From: an uncultured Lachnospiraceae bacterium
GTDB taxonomy: Bacteria > Bacillota > Clostridia > Lachnospirales > Lachnospiraceae
Direction of reading: 5' to 3'
DNA: 64,000 bases
Assembly (NCBI GenBank): GCA_944381405.1
Contig: CALWLA010000008.1
Span: 18,879 to 82,878, forward strand
This document shows positions 26,618 through 34,979 of this stretch, piece after piece; position 1 is the stretch's first letter, and the number at the start of each line of letters is the position of its first letter. Position numbers and translations under genes: made by a program. The notes beneath the pieces were generated by a model. That model had not been told where the DNA came from, searched no databases, and saw nothing but the letters and a program-made list of their open reading frames with translations.

Positions 26618-28978
26618 ATGAAACGAAGCCTGATCATCATCATTCATATGCTGGCGGTGCTGCTGGCCCTGGCGGGACTCAGCATCCTGTATATCAGTTC
26701 CCCCAGAGGCTACGGCATTTCCTGGACCAGTCAGGAAAGCTATGAGGAAACGCCTCAGTTTTCGGAAAAGATCAACCAGGACATCGGCAGAGCCAAGCAG
26801 TATATCTATCTCCGGGACGCCTTTGAGGAGGACGGGGATCTGTTCATGGACGGCAGCGTGGCGGACATGGAGGTGGAGGGCACCTATACGCCCCTTACCC
26901 TGCGGGAGGCCATTCAGACGGCCCAGCGCTTTGGCTGCTATCTGGATCCTAAGACCCACGAGCTGAACATCAACAGCGTGGACGGGGAAAATACGCCGGG
27001 GAATTACGAGGTAAAGATCACCTACAAGTATTACGATCCCCATTATTTTGAAAATGTGCCCCAGGGGCCCGGAGCCGGAGTCACCAGCATCCGGGAGCTC
27101 TGTTTTGACGTGATGCGCAGCCTGTCGAATTACTACAAGCTGAAGGAATACTTCACGGAGACCTTGGGGAATTTCTATTTCTATGCCCATTATATGAACG
27201 GGGAAGGAGACTACGAGGATTTTTCCAATACGGAAAAAACCATAGAAGAGCTCCTGACCCTGGGCAAATATGTTTATGTCAGAGGCGACAGCCAGTATAC
27301 CACCACCAACATCGAGCCGGTACCGGAAAACGCCCTGAGCATCGAAACGGAATTCAATCCCAATGCGGATGTGGACGACGAATACATCTTCCTGGCGGTG
27401 GTGGACACCAGCTTTCCTTACAATGACAGTTACCGGAAGGCTGCCAGGAATTTTGAGGGAGACGTCAGGAACACCTACCTGGCAGTGGGTATGGTGACCA
27501 TCGGCGTGTTGATGGCGCTGGTGAGCCTGGTGATGATCCTGCGGTTTGACGGCTATCGGGACCGGGAGCAGGCCCTTTCCCTGCGGCCAGCAGACCGGCT
27601 GCCCTATGAGATCTATCTGCTGCTGTGTTTCTGCGCCGTGCTGATGGGCTGTTTCCTGATGTCGGAAACGGGCCTGCGCATCGCTCAGATCATGGCGCCG
27701 GAGAGCCAGTGGAACTACTGGCGGAAGCTTTTGTATGCGGTGGTGATCTATGGGGTGGCGGTTTACGCGCTGCTGGGGACCATCCGCAGGGCGCATAGGG
27801 AAAGCGTTTTTAAAAACACCCTGGTCTACGGGCTCATTACGGATCTGAACGACTATGTGACGCACAAGAATATCGCCGGAGGTCTTTTTATCAGCTTCGG
27901 ACTGTTTGTAGGGGCCAACCTGGTCCTTGCCACGGCCCTGATCTGGCTGTATCTGCACAGGGAAAGCGGCACGGCCTGCCTCATCGCCTTTGCGGCGCTT
28001 CTGGTGCTGTTAGCAGGCATGGATCTGGCAGTGTTCCGGAAGCTGTATATAGCGGCCCGGCAGCAGGAGAGTATCGACGGCGCATTAAGCCGGATCTCCG
28101 AAGGAAACACGGAGCTTCTGGTGGATGAGTCCGCCTTTACAGGCCGCAGGAAGGAGATCGCAGCCCGGCTCAACCACATTTCCACAGGCCTGCGGGAGGC
28201 TCTTTCCGAGCAGGTAAAATCAGAGCGGCTGAAGGCGGATCTGATCACCAACGTGTCCCACGATATCCGGACGCCTCTTACCTCCATCATTAACTATGTG
28301 GACCTTCTGAAGCGGGAGGACATCAGGGACCCGAAGATCCGGGAGTATATCAATGTGCTGGATAAAAAATCCGCCCGTCTGAAAAACCTGACGGAGGATC
28401 TGCTGGAGGCCTCCAAGGCCAGCTCCGGCAACATCAAGCTGGAGATGCAGAAGATCGACCTGGTGGAGCTGGGGCTCCAGGCAGGCGCGGAATTCGAGGA
28501 TAAATTTGCGAAAAAGGACCTGGAGCTCTGCATGAACGCTCCGGAGCATCCGGTGTACATCCTGGCGGACGGACGGCATCTGTGGCGGGTGCTGGAAAAC
28601 CTGTACAACAACGCGGCAAAATATTCCATGGAGCATACCAGGATCTATGCGGATATTTTTGAACAGGAGGACAAGGCGGTCTTTACCATCAAGAACATTT
28701 CCGCCACAAAGCTGAACATCAGCCCCGACGAGCTGACGGAACGGTTCGTCCGGGGAGACGTGTCCAGGACCACCGATGGCTCCGGCCTGGGCTTAAGCAT
28801 CGCCAAGAGCCTGGCAAAGCTGCAGGGGGGAGAGCTGGTCATCGAGATCGACGGCGATCTTTACAAGGCAAATGTGATATTCCCCCTCTGGCAGGAACCG
28901 GAGCAGCCGGAAAAAACAGAGAAACCAGAAGAACAAAAGGAAGAACAGCATGAGAATCAGACACATCAAGGGAGCTGA
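26618..28978 (+). CDS. Sensor histidine kinase, multi-pass membrane
   Basis: 786 aa. One N-terminal membrane helix (HMLAVLLALAGLSILYI), an extracellular region of about 250 residues, then five more hydrophobic helices (around residues 285-475), a HAMP-like linker, HisKA with ITNVSHDIRTPLTSIINYV (His phosphoacceptor), N box ENLYNNAAKYS and G boxes in the DGSGLGLSIAKSLAKLQGG stretch. The last ~25 residues are Glu/Gln/Lys-rich (EQPEKTEKPEEQKEEQ). Pairs with the regulator just upstream. Its 3' end overlaps trmB by 29 bases. Ligand unknown. Confidence 0.92.
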   Translation: MKRSLIIIIHMLAVLLALAGLSILYISSPRGYGISWTSQESYEETPQFSEKINQDIGRAKQYIYLRDAFEEDGDLFMDGSVADMEVEGTYTPLTLREAIQTAQRFGCYLDPKTHELNINSVDGENTPGNYEVKITYKYYDPHYFENVPQGPGAGVTSIRELCFDVMRSLSNYYKLKEYFTETLGNFYFYAHYMNGEGDYEDFSNTEKTIEELLTLGKYVYVRGDSQYTTTNIEPVPENALSIETEFNPNADVDDEYIFLAVVDTSFPYNDSYRKAARNFEGDVRNTYLAVGMVTIGVLMALVSLVMILRFDGYRDREQALSLRPADRLPYEIYLLLCFCAVLMGCFLMSETGLRIAQIMAPESQWNYWRKLLYAVVIYGVAVYALLGTIRRAHRESVFKNTLVYGLITDLNDYVTHKNIAGGLFISFGLFVGANLVLATALIWLYLHRESGTACLIAFAALLVLLAGMDLAVFRKLYIAARQQESIDGALSRISEGNTELLVDESAFTGRRKEIAARLNHISTGLREALSEQVKSERLKADLITNVSHDIRTPLTSIINYVDLLKREDIRDPKIREYINVLDKKSARLKNLTEDLLEASKASSGNIKLEMQKIDLVELGLQAGAEFEDKFAKKDLELCMNAPEHPVYILADGRHLWRVLENLYNNAAKYSMEHTRIYADIFEQEDKAVFTIKNISATKLNISPDELTERFVRGDVSRTTDGSGLGLSIAKSLAKLQGGELVIEIDGDLYKANVIFPLWQEPEQPEKTEKPEEQKEEQHENQTHQGS

Positions 28979-29624
28979 GGAGTACATCGAGCAGAGCCCC
29001 TTTGTCATAAACGAGCCCCAGTCCTTCCAGGGTAGATGGAAGGAGGCGGTGTTCGGCAATCAAAATCCCCTCTATCTGGAGGTGGGCATGGGCATGGGCC
29101 AGTTTATCCGCACCCACGCCCAACAGCATCCGGAATACAATTACATCGGCTTTGAGATCAATTCCACGGTGCTGTATAAGGCCCTACGGCGGTATCTGGA
29201 GCTGCGGGAGGGAGCGGGACAGCCGGCGGAGCCGGAGGCCTCCAATCTGCGGTTCATCCGGCAGGACGCCAGATTCCTGGCGGAGGATTTCGGCCCGGGA
29301 GAGGTGGACCGGATCTACCTGAACTTTTCCGACCCTTGGCCGAAGGACAAAAACGCCAACAAGCGCCTGACCTCGCCGGTGTTTATGAAGCTTTACGACA
29401 AGATCCTGCGGCCTGACGGCATCATCGAATTCAAAACGGACAACGAAGGGCTGTTTGATTATTCTCTGGAGTCGATTCCGGAATGCGGCTGGGAGCTTAC
29501 GGCGGTGACCCGGGATCTCCATGGGGATCCGGAGCTTTCCAAAGGCAACATCATGACGGAATATGAGGAAAAATTTTCCAAAAAGGGAAACCCCATCTAT
29601 AAACTCATCGCAAAAAGGAGGTAA
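28950..29624 (+). CDS. trmB: tRNA (guanine-N7-)-methyltransferase
   Basis: 224 aa. Methylates G46 in the variable loop of tRNAs. SAM-binding EVGMGMGQFIRTHAQQHP, YIGFEINSTVLYKAL, and the family signature LNFSDPWPKDKNANKRL are intact, as is EFKTDNEGLFDYSLE. The ATG lies within the end of the histidine kinase gene with AAAGGAAGAA upstream; trxA follows within 6 bases. Housekeeping gene apparently carried on the two-component transcript. Confidence 0.95.
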   Translation: MRIRHIKGAEEYIEQSPFVINEPQSFQGRWKEAVFGNQNPLYLEVGMGMGQFIRTHAQQHPEYNYIGFEINSTVLYKALRRYLELREGAGQPAEPEASNLRFIRQDARFLAEDFGPGEVDRIYLNFSDPWPKDKNANKRLTSPVFMKLYDKILRPDGIIEFKTDNEGLFDYSLESIPECGWELTAVTRDLHGDPELSKGNIMTEYEEKFSKKGNPIYKLIAKRR

Positions 29625-29629
29625 TGACA

Positions 29630-29947
29630 ATGGCCAGGATTTTTACAGCTGAGGAATTTGAACAGGAGGTGCTTGGGGCAGATGTGGCCTTCGTGGATTT
29701 TTACGCCGACTGGTGCGGCCCCTGCCAGGCCATGGGTCCTGTCATCGACCAGCTTGCGGAGGAATACGCAGGCCGGGCCTTGATCGGTAAGGTAAATGTG
29801 GATCAGAACCAGGAGCTGGCCAGAAGATATCGGGTCATGTCCATCCCCAACATGATCCTGCTGAAAAAGGGCCAGGTGTTCAAGCAGATGATCGGCCTGA
29901 CGGATCCGGCGACCATCGAGGCAGCCATCGACGAGGCCCTGAGCTGA
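29630..29947 (+). CDS. trxA: Thioredoxin
   Basis: 105 aa from ATG 29630, 8 bases after AGGAGG; an ATG at 29624 is too close to that site. Active site DWCGPCQAMGPV, and the cis-proline region SIPNMILLKKGQV. Cytosolic disulfide reductase fold, complete. The GAGGCCGTTT/AAACGGCCTC stem at 29960-29990 follows. Confidence 0.94.
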   Translation: MARIFTAEEFEQEVLGADVAFVDFYADWCGPCQAMGPVIDQLAEEYAGRALIGKVNVDQNQELARRYRVMSIPNMILLKKGQVFKQMIGLTDPATIEAAIDEALS

Positions 29948-29959
29948 TCTTGGAAAAAC

Positions 29960-29990
29960 AGAGGCCGTTTCCGCCTGGAAAACGGCCTCT
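29960..29990. other. Hairpin downstream of trxA
   Basis: AGAGGCCGTTT pairs with AAACGGCCTCT around CCGCCTGGA. There is no T-run on the plus strand (GATGGCG follows), while the minus-strand reading ends in TGTTTTTCC. It may still act as a 3' end for trxA mRNA. Confidence 0.5.
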
Positions 29991-30041
29991 GATGGCGAAA
30001 AAGGCGCAGAGCGCCTCCGAAAAGAAAAATAAAAAAAGCTG

Positions 30042-30070
30042 TTGACTTTTAACGGCTTTTGGTATATTAT
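30042..30070 (+). promoter_or_regulatory. Promoter of tRNA-Lys
   Basis: TTGACT (30042-30047), 17 bases, TATTAT (30065-30070). The tRNA starts 34 bases further on. Confidence 0.8.
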
Positions 30071-30103
30071 ATCAAGCGTGCCTCACAAAGAGGAACGAAA
30101 AAA

Positions 30104-30176
30104 GCACCCTTAGCTCAGTTGGTAGAGCAGTAGACTCTTAATCTATTTGTCCAGGGTTCGAGTCCCTGAGGGTGCA
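30104..30176 (+). tRNA. tRNA-Lys (anticodon CTT)
   Basis: 73 nt. Acceptor GCACCCT (30104-30110) pairs with AGGGTGC (30169-30175), discriminator A at 30176. D arm GCTCAGTTGGTAGAGC, anticodon stem GTAGA/TCTAT with loop CTCTTAA (anticodon CTT), T arm CCAGG-GTTCGAG-TCCCTG. The 3' CCA is not encoded (CGCC follows). Confidence 0.97.
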
Positions 30177-30293
30177 CGCCGGAAGTTCTGGTTCTGCGAC
30201 ATAGAGCGCGGGGTCGGAGCTTTCTTTTTTTGCCCCGTGAAACCGGTCTTCAGGAAGTCAGACCGGAAAGGCGGGGGGGAGCAGCCAGAAGCA

Positions 30294-30323
30294 ACCAGGG
30301 TTCATCGAAGGCCCTGGTTTTTT
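30294..30323 (+). terminator. Terminator of the tRNA-Lys transcript
   Basis: ACCAGGG (30294-30300), loop TTCATCGAAGG, CCCTGGT then TTTTT. Another hairpin, CCGGTCT/AGACCGG, precedes it at 30243-30266. Confidence 0.8.
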
Positions 30324-30349
30324 GCTGCCATCAGAAAAATATGAAAAAC

Positions 30350-30379
30350 GAAAACTTTTCGGCTTTGTTTTCAGTCTAT
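30350..30379 (+). promoter_or_regulatory. Candidate ECF-type (autoregulatory) promoter of sigV
   Basis: GAAAAC (30350-30355) and GTCTAT (30374-30379), 18 bases apart, resembling the AAC / GTCTA elements of sigma-V-like ECF promoters. No sigma-A promoter is evident there. Confidence 0.4.
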
Positions 30380-30408
30380 CCTATAGAAACGATAAGGAGC
30401 ATAAACAT

Positions 30409-30900
30409 ATGAAGGACAAAAACTATCAGCTGACGGTCGATGCTCTGTTGAGATACCAGGATGCGATGTACCGGATCGCCATGTCGACCGTCAGAAATGC
30501 GGATGACGCCCTCGATATCGTGCAGGCTTCGGCCCTCAAGGCGCTTGAGAATTACCACAAGCTGAAGTCTCCGGACAGCATCAGAAGCTGGCTGTTTCGC
30601 ATCGTCGTCAACGAAGCCATCGACCATATCAAGTCCTCCGGAAGGGAACTGCTGGGGGAAGAAAACATTCCGGAATCACCCTATCATGAACCGGCCTATG
30701 ACCGGTCCGGCGAAGACGTCTGTGAAGCGGTGATGAAATTGCCGGAGCAGCTCAGGATCCCTGTGATCCTGAGATATTACGAGGAACTCAGCCTCAGGGA
30801 GATCTCCGAGGTGACAGGCATCAATCTGAGCACCGTTAAAACCAGGCTGTACAAAGCCCACAAGCTGCTTGGCGCTGATTTGCAGGAGGATTATCTATGA
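30409..30900 (+). CDS. sigV: ECF sigma factor, SigV-like
   Basis: 163 aa from ATG 30409 with AAGGAG upstream (an earlier in-frame ATG at 30322 lies in the tRNA terminator). Region 2: ALLRYQDAMYRIAMSTVRNA and DALDIVQASALKALENYH with SWLFRIVVNEAIDHIK; region 4: LPEQLRIPVILRYYEELSL and ISEVTGINLSTVKTRLYKAH. The ATGA overlap with an RsiV-type protein identifies it as the SigV group, which in Bacillus subtilis, Enterococcus and C. difficile responds to lysozyme. Target genes are not obvious in the window; the nitroreductase downstream could be read through. Confidence 0.88.
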   Translation: MKDKNYQLTVDALLRYQDAMYRIAMSTVRNADDALDIVQASALKALENYHKLKSPDSIRSWLFRIVVNEAIDHIKSSGRELLGEENIPESPYHEPAYDRSGEDVCEAVMKLPEQLRIPVILRYYEELSLREISEVTGINLSTVKTRLYKAHKLLGADLQEDYL

Positions 30901-31775
30901 ACATCAGGGAAGGGAAAAAAGAATATTTGGATATGCAGATCCCGGAGGAACTGCATCAGAGGATGAACGATGTGATTAAACTGGATAGAAAGCGCAGAAA
31001 TGAAAGGAAGGTGATCTGTATGATCAAAAGAACAATGGCTTCGGCTGCGGCATGTCTCGTGATCTTCGCCGCAGGGCTTAACACCAGCGCCGCCTTTGCG
31101 GAAACTGCTGCAGGGCTGCCTGTAATAGGCGGGCTGGCAAGGGTGCTGACGGTCAGGTCCTACCATGCATCTGAGGGAGACATCAATCTGGATATGGAGG
31201 TCCCTGCCATCGAAAACACCTCCGGCGATGCAGCTTTCACAGAGGCTGTCAATCAGGAGATCGAAAAGATCGTAAACGATTACACCGCCCAGGCGGAGCA
31301 GGAATTTACAGCGTATAAGGAAGCGTTCTTCGCCACCGGCGGCACCGAAGAAGAATGGAACGGACGCCAGATGGACATTCTCGTGGATTATGAAGTCAAG
31401 TATCAGAAAGATCCGGTGCTTTCCCTTGAGCTGACCGCTGCAAAGGGGTGGGTGGCAGCCTCGGAGGAAAGGCATTACTACAATCTGGATGTGGCCTCGG
31501 GCAGGGAGCTTACCCTTTCGGATGTCCTCGGGGATGACTGGAAGAATATCGCCAACGAGGAGATCGACCGTCAGATAAAGGAACGGATCGCCGCCGATCC
31601 TTCCGCAAGCTTTTTCGGATATGGGGACAATGAGCTTACGGAAGCGAAATTTACCTCTGTCAGCGAGGACACGGAATTCTATCTCAATGCAGAGGGAGAT
31701 GTGGTGATCGTATTCCCAAAATACGAGATCGCGCCGGGCTATATGGGCATACTGGAGTTTACGATCCAGGATTGA
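30897..31775 (+). CDS. rsiV: Anti-sigma factor RsiV-like, probable lysozyme sensor
   Basis: 292 aa. Residues 1-45 are a short cytoplasmic sigma-binding part; residues 47-66 form one membrane helix (MASAAACLVIFAAGLNTSAA) ending in AFA (66-68) before E69, a signal-peptidase type site. The extracellular part contains DUF4163/DUF3298-like segments (VPAIENTSGDAAFTEAVNQE and LYNLDVASGRELTLSDVLG-like, WKNIANEEIDRQIKE) as in RsiV. In the known family lysozyme binding exposes the site to signal peptidase and releases SigV. Overlaps sigV by 4 bases, so the pair is coupled. Confidence 0.87.
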   Translation: MNIREGKKEYLDMQIPEELHQRMNDVIKLDRKRRNERKVICMIKRTMASAAACLVIFAAGLNTSAAFAETAAGLPVIGGLARVLTVRSYHASEGDINLDMEVPAIENTSGDAAFTEAVNQEIEKIVNDYTAQAEQEFTAYKEAFFATGGTEEEWNGRQMDILVDYEVKYQKDPVLSLELTAAKGWVAASEERHYYNLDVASGRELTLSDVLGDDWKNIANEEIDRQIKERIAADPSASFFGYGDNELTEAKFTSVSEDTEFYLNAEGDVVIVFPKYEIAPGYMGILEFTIQD

Positions 31776-31871
31776 ATATTGAAAAACGCCATCCGAAAGA
31801 ATAAAATAGCAGTATAAGACAGAGAAAGACATAGTGCTTTCCGCACTGCTGAAAATTGAGGAGGTGTCGTT

Positions 31872-32390
31872 ATGAACGAAATGATTCGGACCATTCTGGA
31901 ACGGAGAAGCTGCCGCAGCTTTACAAAGGAACCGGTGTCCCGGGAAACGGTGGACACGATTCTGGATTGCGCCCTTTGCGCCCCCAGCGGAAAGGGGCTG
32001 GAGACCTGGCAGTTTACGGCTGTCATGGACCGGGAGAAGATCCAGCGGCTCTGCAAGGCCGTGGGAAAGGCTCTGGGACGGGGGCCGGAATACAACATGT
32101 ACGATCCGGCGGTGCTGATCATCACCTCCAACGAAAAGGATTCCAAGTATCGGGAGGTGGACAACGCCTGCGCCATGGAAAACATCTACCTGGCCAGCAG
32201 CGCCCTGGGATTGGGCTGCGTGTGGATCAACCAGCTTTTGACCTGCTTTGATGAACCGAAGGTGCGGGAGATCCTGCGGGAGTTCGGCCTGCCGGACAGC
32301 CAGGGGGTTTACGGCTGCGCAGCCATCGGATATCCGGCAGAGACGCCGAAGGAAAAGGCGCGAAAGGGAAAAAAGCGGGTCGTGGAATAA
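31872..32390 (+). CDS. Nitroreductase-family flavoprotein
   Basis: 172 aa. FMN-dependent oxidoreductase of the short nitroreductase group: ILERRSCRSFTKEPVSRETV (FMN-binding arginines), ALCAPSGKGLETWQFTAV, ASSALGLGCVWINQLL and AAIGYPAETPKEKAR. GGAGGTG precedes the start. Substrate unknown. Ends with a strong bidirectional terminator shared with the convergent symporter gene. Confidence 0.9.
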   Translation: MNEMIRTILERRSCRSFTKEPVSRETVDTILDCALCAPSGKGLETWQFTAVMDREKIQRLCKAVGKALGRGPEYNMYDPAVLIITSNEKDSKYREVDNACAMENIYLASSALGLGCVWINQLLTCFDEPKVREILREFGLPDSQGVYGCAAIGYPAETPKEKARKGKKRVVE

Positions 32391-32420
32391 TTAAGAAGAT
32401 TTCCGCCTGTCAAATCAATA

Positions 32421-32455
32421 AAAAAGCGCCGCGGATTTCAGTCCGCGGCGTTTGT
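32421..32455. terminator. Bidirectional terminator
   Basis: CGCCGCGGA (32427-32435), loop TTTCAG, TCCGCGGCG (32442-32450), flanked by AAAAAG on the left and TTTGTG on the right, serving both convergent genes. Confidence 0.85.
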
Positions 32456-32456
32456 G

Positions 32457-33848
32457 TTATGAACATTTCGGCATGGTCTTTTCGTAATCCTTAAGGGCCT
32501 CCAGGGCCTTTGGAGCCAGCGGGAAGAGGGCGATCATGTTGAAGATGGTCATGAGACCAACCCCCACGTCTCCCAGATCCCAGACGAACTGGTAGGCCGC
32601 CAGGCCGCCGATAAACAGCATCACAAGGGCCAGGAGCTTATAGAGGGTCTGGGAAAGCCAGTTGTCGCCGAAGAGATAGGCCACGTTGGATCTGGCGTAG
32701 AACAGGATCCCCAGAAAGGTGGAAAAGCTGAAGAGCCAGAGGATGACCGCGATGAAAACCACGCCGAACTCGCCCAGATGATAGCCCATGGCCTCCTGTA
32801 ACAGGTCCATGCCTTCAAGGCCTGCAGTGAGGCTTTCGGGCGTCAGCAGCATGATCATGGCGGAGCAGCTGCAGATCACAAGGGTATCGATAAATACCCC
32901 CAGGGCCTGCAGCAGGCCTTCCTTGGCCGGATGGCTGATGTCGGCAGCCGCCGCCGCACAGGGGGCGGAGCCGGAACCGGCCTCGTTGGAAAAGAGCCCT
33001 CGTTTTGCGCCGTTCATGATGACGGCGCCGATGCCGCCGCCCACCGCCTGACGCAGGCCGAAGGCTTCCGCAAAGATCCGTTCAAAGACCCCCGGCAGCA
33101 GAGCCGCGTTCTTCAGGATGATGAAGATCGTTATGAAAAAATAGCAGGCGGCCATAATGGGAACGATGATATCCAGCACCTTTACCGTGGTGTTTTTCCG
33201 GAGAACGATCACCGCCGCCAGGAGCACCAAGGCGATGGTGGAGTAAAGGGGCGGGATCTGAAAGGCGTTCTCAAAGGAGGAGGAAATGGAGTTTGCGGTG
33301 ACCTGGCTGATGCCGCACCAGCAGATCAGGCCTGACAGGGCGAACAGGGAGGCGACAACGGAACGCCGCCGTTTGCTGCCGGGCTTGATGAACAGATGGT
33401 GCAGGTAATAGGCAGGACCGCCCCGGTAACCGCCGTAAAGGGGATCCTTTTCCTTATAGAGCTGGGCCAGGGTGGCTTCGATAAAGGCGGTGGAGGAGCC
33501 CAGCAGGGCGATCACCCACATCCAGAACACCGCCCCTGCGCCCCCTGCGGAAATGGCCGCCACCACGCCTACCAGATTGCCCATGCCCACCCGGCAGGCC
33601 GTGGAAATGATCAGAGCCTGGACGCCGGAGATCCCCTCCCTGCCGGAGGAACCGGTATTTTCCAGGGTGACCCGGATCGTTTCCGGAAACAGCCGGAAAG
33701 GCAGGAACCGGGTCCGGATGGTAAAATAAAGCCCGGCGGGAATCAGGATCAGCACCAGCAGGGAAAGTCCCAGTGTGCTTCCGCCGGGAAGGGGGATCTG
33801 GATGAGATCGCCCCAAAGAATATTGTAGATCGTTGTAAAAAGTTCCAT
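32457..33848 (-). CDS. Alanine/glycine:cation symporter (AGCS family)
   Basis: 463 aa, about 10-11 membrane helices. AGCS signatures: [81 protein letters not shown] and RSNVAYLFGDNW. It imports alanine or glycine with Na+ (or H+), which would fit use of the sodium gradient maintained by a pyrophosphatase such as HppA; that link is inference. AGGGAGA precedes the minus-strand start. Divergent from guanylate kinase. Confidence 0.93.
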   Translation of the reverse strand: MELFTTIYNILWGDLIQIPLPGGSTLGLSLLVLILIPAGLYFTIRTRFLPFRLFPETIRVTLENTGSSGREGISGVQALIISTACRVGMGNLVGVVAAISAGGAGAVFWMWVIALLGSSTAFIEATLAQLYKEKDPLYGGYRGGPAYYLHHLFIKPGSKRRRSVVASLFALSGLICWCGISQVTANSISSSFENAFQIPPLYSTIALVLLAAVIVLRKNTTVKVLDIIVPIMAACYFFITIFIILKNAALLPGVFERIFAEAFGLRQAVGGGIGAVIMNGAKRGLFSNEAGSGSAPCAAAAADISHPAKEGLLQALGVFIDTLVICSCSAMIMLLTPESLTAGLEGMDLLQEAMGYHLGEFGVVFIAVILWLFSFSTFLGILFYARSNVAYLFGDNWLSQTLYKLLALVMLFIGGLAAYQFVWDLGDVGVGLMTIFNMIALFPLAPKALEALKDYEKTMPKCS

Positions 33849-34013
33849 TTCTATCTCCCTTTAAATCGCTAAAGCGCCTATCATTCTATCATGGTTTCCT
33901 GGGAAAAGCCAGAAAATCTTTCCTTGGGATACCGGCGGCGCGCGCGCTTCGGCGAGCTTGTTAAACTGTTGTCAAATTGCACGAAAAATCCTTTGTTAAT
34001 TTTTAAATTTTTA

Positions 34014-34043
34014 TTGACTTTTTCGCAAATCGGGAATTATAAT
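34014..34043 (+). promoter_or_regulatory. Promoter of the guanylate kinase gene
   Basis: TTGACT (34014-34019), 18 bases, TATAAT (34038-34043), within an AT-rich tract. The remainder of the spacer after 33849 includes a GC-alternating stretch (GGCGGCGCGCGCGC) with no feature that I recognise. Confidence 0.75.
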
Positions 34044-34097
34044 GAGATTGTTCCTGAAAAAATACAATTTTTATATATCAACAAGGAGAAGGAAACT

Positions 34098-34781
34098 ATG
34101 ACAGCAGAAAACAAATACTTGGATAAAATTGCGGAGCACGGACAGCTGATCGTTATTTCAGGCCCCAGCGGAACCGGCAAGCAGACGGTGATCAGCCAGT
34201 ATCTGAAGGAACACCCCAATGCCTGCACCTGCGTTTCTGCCACCACCAGAGAGCCCAGAGAGGGAGAGGTTGACGGAAAGGATTATTTCTTCGTATCCTA
34301 TATCGAGTTTGAGCGGATGATCCGCACAGGCCAGATGCTGGAGTACTCCTATATCGATAAAAACGGTTACGGCACCCCGAAAAAAGCGGTGGAGGACGCC
34401 CGGAGCAAGGGAAGGAACGTCATTCTGGACATCGATGTGGTAGGCGCCATGCGCGTCCGTACCCTGTGCCCGGATGCCACCCTGGTGTTCATCCTGCCGC
34501 CGTCTTGGGAGGAGCTGGAGAACCGCCTGACAAAGAGCGGCCGCTACGATGAGGAAACCATCGATAAGCTGATGGATATGGCGGAGGAGGATATCTCCTG
34601 TGCAAATCTCTACGACTATATCATCGTCAACGAGGACGTGAACAAGGCGGTGAGCCGTCTGGCCCAGATCATCCACGGACACCGTTACAGCCGCAACAGC
34701 ATGAAGACTTTCCTGGACAGCTATATCGAGGGAGAGATCAAGCAGAAGAACAAAGCGGTATCGGATATCCTGCAGGCGTAA
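34098..34781 (+). CDS. gmk: Guanylate kinase
   Basis: 227 aa from ATG 34098 behind AAGGAGAAGGA; a longer in-frame opening from 33891 runs through the promoter. P-loop VISGPSGTGKQTVI, GMP-binding SATTREPREGEVDGKDYFF and YSYIDKNGYGTPKKAV, lid region LTKSGRYDEETIDKL, and NEDVNKAVSRLAQII. Phosphorylates GMP to GDP. The C-terminus (RNSMKTFLDSYIEGEIKQKN) is about 20 residues longer than the E. coli protein. Monocistronic between its promoter and the terminator at 34881. Confidence 0.92.
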   Translation: MTAENKYLDKIAEHGQLIVISGPSGTGKQTVISQYLKEHPNACTCVSATTREPREGEVDGKDYFFVSYIEFERMIRTGQMLEYSYIDKNGYGTPKKAVEDARSKGRNVILDIDVVGAMRVRTLCPDATLVFILPPSWEELENRLTKSGRYDEETIDKLMDMAEEDISCANLYDYIIVNEDVNKAVSRLAQIIHGHRYSRNSMKTFLDSYIEGEIKQKNKAVSDILQA

Positions 34782-34880
34782 GACCAGGGTGCAGATGATA
34801 TCCTGGAAGTGAGATCTGAAAATCAGTATTTGGGGAAAAAATCTATTATTCGATTTGCCTTAAAATTGAATGGAAACGAT

Positions 34881-34918
34881 CAGGGGCTGCTGCACAGTTT
34901 GCGGCAGCCCCTGTTTTA
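34881..34918 (+). terminator. Terminator after guanylate kinase
   Basis: CAGGGGCTGC (34881-34890) pairs with GCAGCCCCTG (34904-34913), then TTTTA. Confidence 0.85.
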
Positions 34919-34979
34919 TCGGGGTGGGGCGCTTTGCGGCGCAGCTTCTCCGATTTTTGACGGAAAAAGGAGGAACAAC

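Noticed and set aside
29960..29990. Intrinsic terminator of trxA
   Set aside because: The stem is strong but is followed by GATGGCG on the plus strand, so it was recorded only as a hairpin.
30147..30344. 65-codon frame after tRNA-Lys
   Set aside because: It reads through the tRNA 3' end and the terminator at 30294; no ribosome site.
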